Notes under the pieces: generated by a model | Database searches by the model: none | What the model was told of the DNA's origin: nothing | What the model saw: only the letters and a program-made list of their open reading frames with translations | Made by a program: the position numbers and the translations under genes | Part shown: one piece after another, positions 7,558-15,953 of the stretch | Numbering within the stretch: the first letter of the stretch is position 1 | Layout: each line of letters starts with the position of its first letter | Source of the DNA: Nocardia beijingensis NBRC 16342 | GTDB lineage: Bacteria; Actinomycetota; Actinomycetes; Mycobacteriales; Mycobacteriaceae | Length of the DNA: 64,000 bases | Direction of reading: 5' to 3' | Assembly: GCF_001612785.1 (NCBI RefSeq) | Contig: NZ_BDBC01000043.1 | Coordinates: 1 to 64,000, forward strand

Positions 7558-8283
7558 ATGCGTGGAACGGTCGTCGTCACCGGTGCCAGCGGCGGAATCG
7601 GCCGCCGGGTGGCCCAGCGGTTCGCCGCAAGTGGGGCGGACGTGGTGATCACCGGGCGTTCGCGGGAACGGGTCGAGCGGACGGCGCACGAGCTCGGAGT
7701 GCGTGGGATCGTCTGTGACGCGGCGGTTCCGTCGGAGGTGGAACGGTTCGCCGAGTCGGTCGGGCCCGAAGTCGATGTACTGGTGAACATGGCCGGGGGA
7801 AACACCGATCTCGCCGCGGGAGGCGCCGATCCGGCATCGCTGGCGGAGGTGGCCGAGCAATGGAGGGCGAACCTGTCGGCGAATCTCCTGAGCGCGGTCC
7901 TGACGACCTCGGCGCTGCGGGAGCGGCTGCGACCCGGCGGAGCGGTGATCAACGTCGGCTCGATCGGCGCGGAGTACGCCGCGGGGTCCTACGGCGCCGC
8001 GAAGGCGGCGCTGGCGGCATGGTCGGCCGGCCTGTCGGCGCAGCTGGCGCCCAGCGGTGTCACGGTGAACACGGTCGCGCCCGGCTACATCGAGAACACC
8101 GACTTCTTCCAGGGGCAGCTCAGCGAACAGCGACGCACCTCGTTGATCGACTCCACCCACGACAAGCGCGCGGGTGATCCGGACGACGTCGCCGGGCTGA
8201 TCGAGTTCCTGGCCTCGCCGCACGCCCGGCACATCACGGGCCAGACGATCCACGTCAACGGCGGCGCGCACACGACGAGATGA
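7558..8283 (+). CDS. SDR-family oxidoreductase under MarR control
   Basis: A 241-residue classical SDR: TGASGGIG at residues 7-14, NMAGG at the NAG position, and YGAAKAAL giving the catalytic Tyr and Lys with serine in the preceding INVGSIG strand. The C-terminal GAHTTR after HITGQTIHVNGG is the standard end of the family. The ATG follows GAGAGGAG at a good distance. The cofactor-selecting residues after the second strand (TGRSRER) favour NADP(H). Substrate unknown; control by the divergent MarR suggests detoxification or catabolism of a small aromatic or lipophilic compound. Confidence 0.9.
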   Translation: MRGTVVVTGASGGIGRRVAQRFAASGADVVITGRSRERVERTAHELGVRGIVCDAAVPSEVERFAESVGPEVDVLVNMAGGNTDLAAGGADPASLAEVAEQWRANLSANLLSAVLTTSALRERLRPGGAVINVGSIGAEYAAGSYGAAKAALAAWSAGLSAQLAPSGVTVNTVAPGYIENTDFFQGQLSEQRRTSLIDSTHDKRAGDPDDVAGLIEFLASPHARHITGQTIHVNGGAHTTR

Positions 8284-8453
8284 AAGCCGGTTGCGTTCGC
8301 GCTGATCGCAATCCTGTCGGTAGGCCCGCGGCCTGCGGTTGAATCCGGTATCACCTCCGTCCGTCGTCCGCAGTGGTGTCGCAACATTTCGGCTCGAATG
8401 GTGTGAACGGCACCGGACCGGGGACGGGCACGGCTTCAGACGAGGAGCACCAC

Positions 8454-9284
8454 ATGACAGCGCAGGCCGCCGCGGCAACTCCGACCGACGCCTTCGTGGC
8501 CGACTGGCAGGACTGGCACCGCGGGCAAGAGGCGCGCCTGGCCGACCCGCACGGTTTCCTGGCCATCACGAATCTGCACTGGCTTTCGGAGACGCCGCAG
8601 CGATTCCCCGACGCGCCGGGCGCCTGGTCCACCGGCGCCGAAGGAGTCACGGTGGTTCTCGATGACGGCGACGAACTGGTGGTCGACGGGAGGTCCGTGC
8701 GCGGCAGGCATGTGTTCGGGGTCATCCGGGAACGCGGTGGGGTGAACGCCTTTTGGGGTGACGCGGTGATCGAGGTCGCCAAGCGCGGCGGGCACGACAT
8801 CGTTCGCCCACGACACCCGGGCAACTCGCTGCGCACGGCCTTTCGCGGCACGCCCGCATACCCGCCCCATCCCCGGTGGGTGGTCACCGGGCGGTATGTC
8901 GCCTTCCAGCAGCCGCGGCCGACCACGGTCGGCGCCGCTGTCGAAGGCCTGGAACATGTCTACGAGGCGCCGGGCCAGGTGGAGTTCGAGCTGGACGGGC
9001 GGCCGCTGCGCCTGACCGCTTTCCCCGGCAAAGACCCGGGCGGCCTGACCGTGCTCTTCACCGACGAGACCTCCGGCGTCACGACTTACGCCGCCAACCG
9101 AGTGCTGCAACTGGCGCCGCCGGAGGCCGACGGATCGGTGCTGCTCGACTTCAACCGGGCCGCGAACCTGCCCTGCGCCTACACCGATCTGGCGACCTGC
9201 CCGTTGCCGCCCGCGGAGAACCGGCTCCCGATCGCGATCGAAGCCGGTGAGAAGCTGCCGTACGAACGCGGCGGAACCCGATGA
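8454..9284 (+). CDS. DUF1684-domain protein
   Basis: A 276-residue protein of the DUF1684 family. The diagnostic block is near the end: DFNRAANLPCAYTDLATCPL then PPAENRLPIAIEAGEK, containing the conserved Asn, Cys and Pro residues of the family; the middle holds the FRGTPAYPPHPRWVVTGRY strand set. The ATG at 8454 follows CGAGGAGCACC and removes a non-conserved 27-residue leader. No biochemical role is established for the family. Its stop overlaps the start of the next gene by 4 bp, so the two are translated together, suggesting it works with the flavin monooxygenase. Confidence 0.88.
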   Translation: MTAQAAAATPTDAFVADWQDWHRGQEARLADPHGFLAITNLHWLSETPQRFPDAPGAWSTGAEGVTVVLDDGDELVVDGRSVRGRHVFGVIRERGGVNAFWGDAVIEVAKRGGHDIVRPRHPGNSLRTAFRGTPAYPPHPRWVVTGRYVAFQQPRPTTVGAAVEGLEHVYEAPGQVEFELDGRPLRLTAFPGKDPGGLTVLFTDETSGVTTYAANRVLQLAPPEADGSVLLDFNRAANLPCAYTDLATCPLPPAENRLPIAIEAGEKLPYERGGTR

Positions 9285-10345
9285 GCGACACGACGCCACG
9301 GATCAGGACCTTGTCGTTCCTGACACCGGGCAACTATCCCGATGAGGACCCGTACTCGGGGCTCGAGGACACACTGCGGCTGTTCGAGTACGGCGAAAGT
9401 CTCGGGTACGACGGTGCGTGGATCCGGCAGCGTCATCTCGAGCACGGCGTCGGGTCGGCGGCGGTGTTCTTGGCCGCCGCCGGTCAGCGCACCAGCCGAA
9501 TCGAGCTGGGCGCGGCCGTGATTCCCATCGGTTACGAAAGCCCGTTCCGGCTGGCCGAGGATCTCTCGCTGGCGGATGTGCTGTCGCGCGGCCGGTTGCA
9601 GGCCGGATTCAGCGCGGGCACGCCGCCGCACGCCGACTTGATCGGCGACCTGGTCTTCGACGGGGACTGGCGGACCTACGATCTGTCCTACGGGCGGATC
9701 GCCCGGCTGATCGACAACCTGCGTGGCGACTACCTCGGGGCTGCCGACACGGTGATCCACTCGCCGGGCAACACCCAGCGGCCCCGGCTGCAGCCGCACA
9801 ATCCCGGTTTGATCGACCGGCTCTGGTACGGCGGCGCCAGTGGCCGTTCGGTCCGCTGGGCGGGAGAGAACGGGCTGAATCTGCTGACGGGGAACATCGT
9901 GTTCGGCGAGCGCAGCGATGATTTCGCCACTACTCAGACCAGCCTGATCGGCGAGTATCGTCGACTGGTCGATCCGGCCAGGCCCGCCCGGGTAGCGGTG
10001 GGGCGGGTAATCGTCCCGTTCGACAGCGCCGACCGCGCCACTCGCGAGCGGTACCGGCAATACGCGGCGAGCAGGTACGAGCGCACCCTCGCGCCACAGG
10101 GAGAGCGGCGCGTCTTGTTCGCCCCGGATCTGGTCGGGCCCGCCGAGGAGATCGTCGATCGACTGCGCGCCGATCCGGTGCTCGCGCAGACCTCGGAGTT
10201 GCGGCTGGAACTGCCCTACGAGTTCCATCGCGCCGACTACGAGCAGATTCTGCACGACACCGTGGCGTTGATCGCCCCCGCCCTGGGGCGTCGGTCCACG
10301 ACCGGAGTCGAGCACGAGACCGGTGAGGTGGCCGCGCCCGCTTGA
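9281..10345 (+). CDS. LLM-class flavin-dependent oxidoreductase
   Basis: A 354-residue bacterial-luciferase-like TIM-barrel monooxygenase. Family signs are the N-terminal LSFLTPGNYPDEDPYSGLED, the strand block RIELGAAVIPIGYESPFRLA, LSLADVLSRGRLQAGFSAGT and the AENGLNLLTGNIVFGE block. Such enzymes use FMNH2 or F420H2 and oxygen. It overlaps the DUF1684 gene by ATGA and is the last gene of that pair. Oxidation of a long-chain or sulfur-containing substrate is possible but nothing here decides it. Confidence 0.88.
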   Translation: MSDTTPRIRTLSFLTPGNYPDEDPYSGLEDTLRLFEYGESLGYDGAWIRQRHLEHGVGSAAVFLAAAGQRTSRIELGAAVIPIGYESPFRLAEDLSLADVLSRGRLQAGFSAGTPPHADLIGDLVFDGDWRTYDLSYGRIARLIDNLRGDYLGAADTVIHSPGNTQRPRLQPHNPGLIDRLWYGGASGRSVRWAGENGLNLLTGNIVFGERSDDFATTQTSLIGEYRRLVDPARPARVAVGRVIVPFDSADRATRERYRQYAASRYERTLAPQGERRVLFAPDLVGPAEEIVDRLRADPVLAQTSELRLELPYEFHRADYEQILHDTVALIAPALGRRSTTGVEHETGEVAAPA

Positions 10346-10371
10346 TCCGCGCGCCGCTGGGCTCGCCGCGG

Positions 10372-10860
10372 TCACCGATCGACGCGACGGTGGCCGCTGA
10401 TCCAGGTATCGGTGAATCGCGCTTCCACGGCGAGCATGTCGAGGAGCCGGGCGACGACCGCGCCCTCGATCTTCCTGCCGAACAACGGGATGCCGACCTC
10501 GGCCGAACCGTCTACGACCGCCACCGCGGCGGCGTCGGACTCGGTGAGCCGGACGGTGCCGCTCACCCGCGCGGGCACACCCTCGACGCGAGCGTCGAAG
10601 GTGCCGCCTTCGCGGGTGTAGCTCTCGGTGCGGGTGACGACCAGGCCCTCCGGTCGCACCGCCGTGACGATGCCGGGCAACTCCGCCGCGATGGTCTGTG
10701 CCATGCGCACGTGCACACGGTCGTCGGCGGCGTCGAACGCGACGAGCACTCCGCCGACCTCATCGACCCGGTCTTTCCAGTACTGCTCGTCGAACAGCAC
10801 CGCGCGGAGCGCCTCCGCCGCATGGGCGTAGGTGGCCGTGTACGCCAAAGGGGTCGCCAT
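10372..10860 (-). CDS. DUF2505-domain protein
   Basis: A 162-residue protein of the actinobacterial DUF2505 family, which adopts a START/SRPBCC-like fold with a hydrophobic cavity. The family pattern is clear: YTATYAHAAEALRAVLFDEQ, then YWKDRVDEVGG, the strand series ending in SGTVRLTESDA, and the helix VVARLLDMLAVEARFTDTWI at the C terminus. It ends convergently with the LLM gene, 26 bp away. A lipid- or ligand-binding role is suggested only by the fold. Confidence 0.85.
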   Translation of the reverse strand: MATPLAYTATYAHAAEALRAVLFDEQYWKDRVDEVGGVLVAFDAADDRVHVRMAQTIAAELPGIVTAVRPEGLVVTRTESYTREGGTFDARVEGVPARVSGTVRLTESDAAAVAVVDGSAEVGIPLFGRKIEGAVVARLLDMLAVEARFTDTWISGHRRVDR

Positions 10861-11316
10861 AGCGGCCCACGCTACCTGTCGCGCGGTGCCACGGAGTCGA
10901 TGAATCGCCGCGCCTTCGCGCCGGGATGCGCTGAATCATCCTGCGGAAGAGCATGTTCGACCTCGGCGCACCATGCTCGCATATCCGCTGCGGCATGCCG
11001 TGTCCAATCCGTCAACCGAGCCGCCTTGCCCATTCGCGACGAATGTGGCCGCCCTCGGCCAGTCAGCGCCCGGCGTCTAACGCCGCAGGTAGCCCGCGGC
11101 GGTGATCGCCTGCCGGTAGGTGTGGTCGGATGGTCCCGCTGGAGCGCGGACTCGGAGACAACCGGCGCGGGCGGTCTCGACCAACTGTGGGCGACTCTGC
11201 GGCGCCGACCGTGGGAGGAGCTCATGGCGCGCGAGCGCCCGCCTAGCCGGGCGAAAACTCGAGGCGGTCTCTCCACAGCCGCCGACACGGTCGCGCTCCG
11301 GGACGGCTTTGGATTC
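10861..11316. other. Gene-poor stretch, probably decayed
   Basis: About 450 bp without a supportable gene. Minus-strand frames at 10872-11288 and 11077-11346 are open but arginine-rich and resemble no family. The second of these would start inside the inverted repeat at 11317-11347, so the stretch could be a degraded gene that once lay behind that operator. No RNA gene or hairpin of note is seen. Confidence 0.35.
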
Positions 11317-11347
11317 GGTGATAGTAACCGTGTTTGTCACTATCACC
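11317..11347. promoter_or_regulatory. Mce-island inverted repeat, copy 1
   Basis: GGTGATAGT (11317-11325) and ACTATCACC (11339-11347) are perfect 9-bp arms around 13 bases containing ACCGT. The core TGATAG-N15-CTATCA recurs at the TetR/DUF2236 divergent promoter and before yrbEA. This copy lies 23 bp downstream of the DUF2236 stop codon, facing a stretch with no intact gene. The low-GC arms and absence of a T-run argue against a terminator. Confidence 0.6.
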
Positions 11348-11370
11348 AGACCATCGGCGCGGAGCCAACA

Positions 11371-12357
11371 TCAGATCGGGCAACCGCCCGCCGCGCCCGG
11401 GGGCGGCGCGAAGGAGTCCAGCGCGAACCTGCGGTGATAGCGGACCAGCTTCTCGTATTGCAGGCGGTTGTAGGCCAGTGGTAGCAGCAGCAGGCGATCC
11501 GGCAGCAGCCGCCATGCCGCCTGCAGCAGCCGGACGTAGACCGCGAACTCGCGGTGGTGGCGCTGCTTCAGTTCGAAGCCGACCATGCGGCGCACGCCGG
11601 GGTGCATGACCTCGGCCGAGCACACCTGGATCACGTGACCGGCGAGCGGACGCAGCAGCAGCCACAACGGCATGAGTACGGTGCGCGCGAGCGGCGGCAG
11701 CCCGAGGGTCGGCAACGGCAGTCGGGTCAGGCCCGCGAACTGCTCGACCAGGAACGGGTTCGCCGCCAGCTCCCGCTCCACCATCGCGTCGTAGTATTCC
11801 GTCGCCGACGCCAGGTCCGGGGGCAGCTTGCCCGACCGCGCGGCCAGTTCCAGCCCGGAAAACCCTTCGCGCAGCAGCTGATAGGCGGCTTCCTTCTCCT
11901 CCGGCCGCAGCACCGTCCCGGTGCAGTGGGTGAAGGTGTTCAGCGCGACGAACATCCCGCTGACCCCCACCCAGATCCACGTCTGCGGATTCAGAGCGCT
12001 GTAGCGGACGTCCCGGTAGTCGCCGCGACCCCGGCCGTGCACGTCCCGGTGGCGCTGCTTGAGCCACTCGGCCTCGGCCAGCCGGTCGGCCGGATCGCCC
12101 CACATCGCCAGCAGCGCGGAGAAACCCGAACGCACGCCCCGGTCGGCGAAGTTCGCGGCGAAGCGACCCGTGCGGTCCACGGCGGCGGCGACGGGGACCA
12201 GCGCGACCTGATCGAAGGCGGCGCCGGCGAAGACACCCGACAGCACACTGCCGGTGTGTTTGCGGAACTCGGCGATGACCTCGGGGCGCACCCGATCGGA
12301 CGGCGGCGCGGCGGTGGCGGGCTCGGAAACAACGGGCAGCTCTGCGTTCGTTGCCAT
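11371..12357 (-). CDS. DUF2236 / MpaB-family oxygenase 1
   Basis: A 328-residue member of the DUF2236 (oxygenase MpaB, latex-clearing-protein-like) family, whose characterised relatives are haem b dioxygenases or related oxidases. Family blocks are FAANFADRGVRSGFSALLAM, the RHRDVHGRG with conserved His, ALNPQTWIWVGVSGMFVALN, THCTG, and the C-terminal RRMVGFELKQRHHREFAVYV. The ATG follows AGAGGTGACCC. It is divergent from the TetR gene and the shared promoter holds a copy of the island's inverted repeat 22 bp before its start, so it is probably repressed by that TetR. A second family member follows at 13286. The likely job is oxidation of a lipid handled by the Mce system; this is inference. 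Confidence 0.87.
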   Translation of the reverse strand: MATNAELPVVSEPATAAPPSDRVRPEVIAEFRKHTGSVLSGVFAGAAFDQVALVPVAAAVDRTGRFAANFADRGVRSGFSALLAMWGDPADRLAEAEWLKQRHRDVHGRGRGDYRDVRYSALNPQTWIWVGVSGMFVALNTFTHCTGTVLRPEEKEAAYQLLREGFSGLELAARSGKLPPDLASATEYYDAMVERELAANPFLVEQFAGLTRLPLPTLGLPPLARTVLMPLWLLLRPLAGHVIQVCSAEVMHPGVRRMVGFELKQRHHREFAVYVRLLQAAWRLLPDRLLLLPLAYNRLQYEKLVRYHRRFALDSFAPPPGAAGGCPI

Positions 12358-12378
12358 GGGTCACCTCTGAACTACGGG

Positions 12379-12406
12379 TGATAGTGACATACCGTCAAGA
12401 CTATCA
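12379..12406. promoter_or_regulatory. Mce-island inverted repeat, copy 2
   Basis: TGATAGT (12379-12385) and ACTATCA (12400-12406) flank 14 bases containing ACCGT. It lies between the divergent DUF2236 gene (start 12357) and the TetR gene, where a TetR autoregulatory operator is expected. Matching copies are at 11317-11347 and 22964-22993. Confidence 0.75.
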
Positions 12407-12483
12407 TTTCGGGAGTGGTACGACGAGATCCGCTGCGACGGGGCGGTGGAAGAGCCGATGGTGGTGGCGAGGTGACGCGAACG

Positions 12484-13269
12484 ATGCGCGGTAGGCTCAC
12501 GCCGATGAGGGCGCAGCGAAACGATTCGAGCAAGCCCGAGGCGAGCACCCGGCGGGACAAGGCCGCGGGAGACGTCGGACCGGTCGGCCCGCACGCCTCC
12601 GTGCGCCCGCAGGGACGCGGCGGTGAACAGGCGGTCGCGGAGTTCCTGAACGCGGTGGGCGACGCGTGGGCCGATCTCACCGCGCTGGACACCCGATCCC
12701 GCCGCATCGTCGAGGCCGCGCGGGACTGCTTCGCCGAGGTGGGTTTCGAGGAGACGACGATGGTCCGTATCGCCGAGCAGGCCGGCGTCGGCGTCGCCAC
12801 CGTCTATCGGCGTTTCGGCACCAAATCGGCGCTGGTTCGCTATGCCCTCATGGCCGAATCGCAACGTGTCGGGATCATCGTGGCCGAGGCGGTGCAGCGC
12901 TCGGCGGGGCCGGTGAGCGCGCTGGCGGAGATGTTCTCCGCGTTCGTGAGCGAGGCGAAGGCCCCGCGGTTGCTGACGCGCAGCCTTCGTGTCTCGTCCG
13001 CGGCAGGCGAACTCACCCGCTTCCTCACCGGTGACGAATTCATCGAGCAGGGAAGGGCTCTGGTCGCGCGCTTCATCGTGCACTGGCAGAAACGCGGCGA
13101 ATTGGGTGTCTTCGACGCCGAGGTGGTCGCCGAGCTATTCGTCCGCCTGACCATGTCGTTCATCTCGAATCCGCACGGCGCGCTGCCGCTGGCCGACACC
13201 GCGGCGGCGAAAGAGTTCGCCCGGCGTTTCCTCGCACCCTTGCTGTTCCCGCATCCCGGCGGCGGGTAG
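12484..13269 (+). CDS. TetR-family regulator of the Mce island
   Basis: A 261-residue TetR/AcrR regulator with an unusually long, charged and disordered N-terminal extension before the helix-turn-helix. The DNA-binding block is IVEAARDCFAEVGFEETTMV then RIAEQAGVGVATVYRRFGTK, and the C-terminal half is a ligand-binding helical domain. ATG 12484 follows GAGGTG (12469-12474) at 9 bases; GTG 12415 and ATG 12505 are alternatives. An inverted repeat sits in its promoter, and the same motif precedes the Mce operon, so it likely represses itself, the divergent DUF2236 oxygenase and lipid import. Its stop codon and that of the convergent DUF2236 gene lie within one hairpin. Confidence 0.87.
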   Translation: MRGRLTPMRAQRNDSSKPEASTRRDKAAGDVGPVGPHASVRPQGRGGEQAVAEFLNAVGDAWADLTALDTRSRRIVEAARDCFAEVGFEETTMVRIAEQAGVGVATVYRRFGTKSALVRYALMAESQRVGIIVAEAVQRSAGPVSALAEMFSAFVSEAKAPRLLTRSLRVSSAAGELTRFLTGDEFIEQGRALVARFIVHWQKRGELGVFDAEVVAELFVRLTMSFISNPHGALPLADTAAAKEFARRFLAPLLFPHPGGG

Positions 13270-13288
13270 CCGCTTCCGGCAGCGGCTA
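13267..13288. terminator. Short hairpin spanning two convergent stop codons
   Basis: TAGCCGCT (13267-13274) and AGCGGCTA (13281-13288) form a perfect 8-bp stem with a 6-base loop. The first three bases are the TetR stop codon and the last three, on the other strand, the DUF2236 stop codon. A compact bidirectional terminator is likely. Confidence 0.6.
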
Positions 13289-14266
13289 CTGCTTGGGACG
13301 CACGCGATACGCCGCGGATTTCAGCTCGCGCTGCTTCATCCGCTCGATGCACCGGTGGTGCTTCCTGGCGTGGTAGGCGATGGGGAAGTAGGTGAGCCGC
13401 TCGGGAAGCACCCGGTAGGCGAGGCGGATGACCGCGTAGATCCGTTCGAGTTGCCGTTGCTCCTGCTGGCTCCATTCCACCCCGACCATGGCCCGCAGGC
13501 GCGGATCGAGCAGCCCCACGATCGAGAGATAGTTGAACCGCAGCAGGGGACGAGCCAGCCCACGCGCCAGAGAGCGGACTGGGAAGGGCAGCGCCCGCAG
13601 TTGCTCGCTGTCCCCGGAGCGCAGGTCGGCGAACTGTTGCCGGACGTCGTCGGTGGCGCAGAGGACATCGGACACCATGTGCTCGTAATAGGCGTCGAAT
13701 TCCGCCCTGGTTTTCGGATAGCCCTTCATCGGCACGCGCAGGATCCGCGCGATGCGGATGTTGTCGGCGAGCAGATCGTCCAGTTCCGTCGCGGTGAACT
13801 CACGACCGACCAGCAAAGGCCCCGCCTTCGCGGTGGTGACGTAGGCGGTCGCGATCACCCATTGGTACGCCTCGGGGTTGAGCGCGCTGATATGCCTGCC
13901 GTCCGCGTTGCGCATGGTCAGCGGTTCGTGCAGCGAACGCAGCCGTTTGCCCTCGTCGATGGCCTCCATGCCGCCGTAGGTCCAGCGCAACACCGAGTCG
14001 ACCGAGCGGATGGCGCGGCCGAGCGGATCGGTGCGTGCGACGGAATACCGGTCGACGACATCGCGGATCACCGGGTGCAGCCCCTGCATCGCGAACGCCG
14101 CCCCCTCGACCACCAGATAGGTCCAATGACCGACCATTTCGGCGGTCATGGAATCCGGCGACACGAGTTCGATGGGTTCTCCATCGACCGTCACCACCCT
14201 TGCGGCGGCCGCACCGGGCATCGCGGTCCCGATCGTGGTTGTGGAATCACGAGAGGCTCTGGTCAT
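13286..14266 (-). CDS. DUF2236 / MpaB-family oxygenase 2
   Basis: A 326-residue second DUF2236/MpaB-type protein, clearly divergent from its neighbour at 11371. Family blocks include VGHWTYLVVEGAAFAMQGLH, then SVLRWTYGGMEAIDEGKRL with its conserved aromatic/His region, ALNPEAYQWVIATAYVT, the MKGYPKTRAEFDAYYEHMV helix and RAMVGVEWSQQEQRQLERIY. Two consecutive ATGs exist; the second (complement of 14264-14266) has the better spacing from AGGAG. It lies 41 bp after the mas gene on the same strand and is probably the distal gene of the Mce operon. An oxidase acting on imported lipid is a reasonable inference. Confidence 0.85.
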   Translation of the reverse strand: MTRASRDSTTTIGTAMPGAAAARVVTVDGEPIELVSPDSMTAEMVGHWTYLVVEGAAFAMQGLHPVIRDVVDRYSVARTDPLGRAIRSVDSVLRWTYGGMEAIDEGKRLRSLHEPLTMRNADGRHISALNPEAYQWVIATAYVTTAKAGPLLVGREFTATELDDLLADNIRIARILRVPMKGYPKTRAEFDAYYEHMVSDVLCATDDVRQQFADLRSGDSEQLRALPFPVRSLARGLARPLLRFNYLSIVGLLDPRLRAMVGVEWSQQEQRQLERIYAVIRLAYRVLPERLTYFPIAYHARKHHRCIERMKQRELKSAAYRVRPKQ

Positions 14267-14307
14267 CATCTTCTCCTGTCTCAGGGACTGCGAAAGCGGT
14301 GCCCGAT

Positions 14308-14985
14308 TCATCGGGGTGGTGGTGCGGGTGCCGGTGCGGGCAGATCGGGGGTCACGCCACCGACGTCGGTGATGGTCCAGTCGGCCGCGCGGTTGAGCGT
14401 GACGGTGTAGGCGGCGGTGGCGGTGACGCCCTCGGGGGTCTGTCTGCTGCGCGAATTCATGTCGACGAACACCTGGACCACGTACAGATCACCGTCACGG
14501 CGCGAGACTTTCGCGGCGAGCAGTTTCGCGGTCGCGGTGTATTCCATCTGCGACAACCACGGCCCGACGACGTCGACGGCCGCCGAGAGTTTCGGCGCGA
14601 GTTGCTGACTCACGCCGCTCTGCAAGGCTTTGCGCCATCCCTCGATATCGCCCGCGCGTACCTGCGAGACGTCGAGCGCGTACGACGAGGCGGCCTTTTC
14701 GGCGGCGGCGTCCACTGCCAGCTGCGCGCGCAACGACGCCAGTTCGTCATCGGAACCGGCGCTGAGCCGCCCGGCCGCGAAAGCCGCCGCGGCCACGACG
14801 ACGGCGGCGACCACAGCGGCGGTCGGGCGCGCCCATCGTCGGAGTGCGCGTATCCCGGGCACGCGCCCGAATCGTCGTCGTGCGGGTTCGCTGGAAGGGT
14901 CCGCCGTCGCATCGTCGGCGGCAGCGCGGTCGCTCTGGGATGTCGTGGCGTCCGGCGTCCGGGGGCTCCGGTCCGTGGTGCTCAT
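14308..14985 (-). CDS. Mce-associated membrane protein (Mas)
   Basis: A 225-residue Mce-associated protein. An N-terminal disordered, charged region of about 50 residues is followed by a single membrane helix (PTAAVVAAVVVAAAAFAAGR) and an extracytoplasmic alpha/beta domain (SQVRAGDIEGWRKALQSGVS through AADWTITDVGGVTPDL) that resembles the NTF2-like fold of Mas/Mam proteins, which stabilise Mce complexes. The stop codon of mceF overlaps its ATG by 4 bp, which fixes the start and shows translational coupling. It ends in a proline-rich tail. Confidence 0.85.
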   Translation of the reverse strand: MSTTDRSPRTPDATTSQSDRAAADDATADPSSEPARRRFGRVPGIRALRRWARPTAAVVAAVVVAAAAFAAGRLSAGSDDELASLRAQLAVDAAAEKAASSYALDVSQVRAGDIEGWRKALQSGVSQQLAPKLSAAVDVVGPWLSQMEYTATAKLLAAKVSRRDGDLYVVQVFVDMNSRSRQTPEGVTATAAYTVTLNRAADWTITDVGGVTPDLPAPAPAPPPR

Positions 14986-15953
14986 CGTTCTCCTTCGTCT
15001 GCTCGCGGTGTCCGGAGGGTGATCCGCAGGCGATCGCCTGGCAGTGCGCTGAGGGCGCGGTCGAGCAGGGTCGCCACGTCGACCGCCCCGAGCGCGGGCC
15101 CGGCGGCCGAGGTCACGGGCCGCAGCGCCACTCCGAGCGCGCCGAGTTCGGGTGCGAGACGGCGCAGGAAGTCGACGAATCGCTGTTCCTCTTCCCGCCA
15201 CGAGCCGAGCACTTCACGGCCGCGCAGCAGGGCCGACCCCTCGAACAGGTACTGGTAGGACACGCCGAGCGTCGCACCGAACCGGTCGAGCTGCGGCGGC
15301 GCGGCGGTCAGCGCGGGCCGCACCCAGTCGGAATCGGGCAGGAGGCGCAGCAGATCGCGCAACAGCGCTTCCAGGGACGGCTCGTGCCGCGCGAGCGTGA
15401 CCGCGAGCAGTCCGGCGGCTCGCTCGAGCGCCGGAGCCACCTGCGGGGCGTGCTCGACCGCCGCGGCGAACGTATCCACCAACCGGCTGATCGCGGCCGC
15501 ATCGGCCTGGTCGAGCAGCCGCGCCGAAGCCGCGAGCAATTCCGGCACGGTGGCGGGCGTGTCGACCGAGCCGGCGAGCTCGTCGCCGTCGCGCAGGTAG
15601 CCTGCGCGGCCCGGCTCGCCCGGCAGGAAGGCGAAGACCGGTTCGCCCAGCGCGGAGAGGTTCTCGATCTTCATCACGCTGTTCACCGGGACCGGGCGGG
15701 CACGGTCGTAGGACAGCCGGAGCCGGACACCTCCTGGCACACTGCGCACCTCGTCGACGGCGCCGATGTCCACGCCGCGGTAGACGACGGCCGAGCCGGG
15801 CCGCAGGCCCGCGGCGTGGTCCATCCGGACCGTGACATGGTCGCGCGCGGCCATCGGCTCGACGTCGAGGACGTCGAGCGCCAGATAGCCACTGCCGAGC
15901 ACGGTGACCACGGCGAGCGCCACGCCGGACAGCCACGCGGGAATCCTGGTCAC
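14982..15953 (-). CDS. mceF: MCE-family protein MceF
   Basis: A 323-residue MCE protein, starting at a GTG that overlaps the mceE stop codon. An N-terminal membrane anchor (WLSGVALAVVTVLGSGYLAL) is followed by the MCE/MlaD domain (VTVRMDHAAGLRPGSAVVYR, then GVDIGAVDEV and the LSALGEPVFAFLP strand) and a long helical region that builds the lipid-conducting needle. It is the last of six MCE subunits, which hetero-oligomerise outside the cytoplasmic membrane. At 323 residues it is shorter than many MceF proteins, which carry long C-terminal tails. Confidence 0.9.
   Translation of the reverse strand: MTRIPAWLSGVALAVVTVLGSGYLALDVLDVEPMAARDHVTVRMDHAAGLRPGSAVVYRGVDIGAVDEVRSVPGGVRLRLSYDRARPVPVNSVMKIENLSALGEPVFAFLPGEPGRAGYLRDGDELAGSVDTPATVPELLAASARLLDQADAAAISRLVDTFAAAVEHAPQVAPALERAAGLLAVTLARHEPSLEALLRDLLRLLPDSDWVRPALTAAPPQLDRFGATLGVSYQYLFEGSALLRGREVLGSWREEEQRFVDFLRRLAPELGALGVALRPVTSAAGPALGAVDVATLLDRALSALPGDRLRITLRTPRADEGER

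Noticed and set aside
10872..11346. Two overlapping minus-strand frames of 138 and 89 codons as small genes
   Set aside because: Arginine-rich, no recognisable family, one starts inside an inverted repeat. Kept only as a possible decayed gene.
11317..11347. The inverted repeat as a transcription terminator
   Set aside because: Arms are AT-containing with a 13-base loop and there is no T-run; the same motif is found at two promoters, so an operator is more likely.
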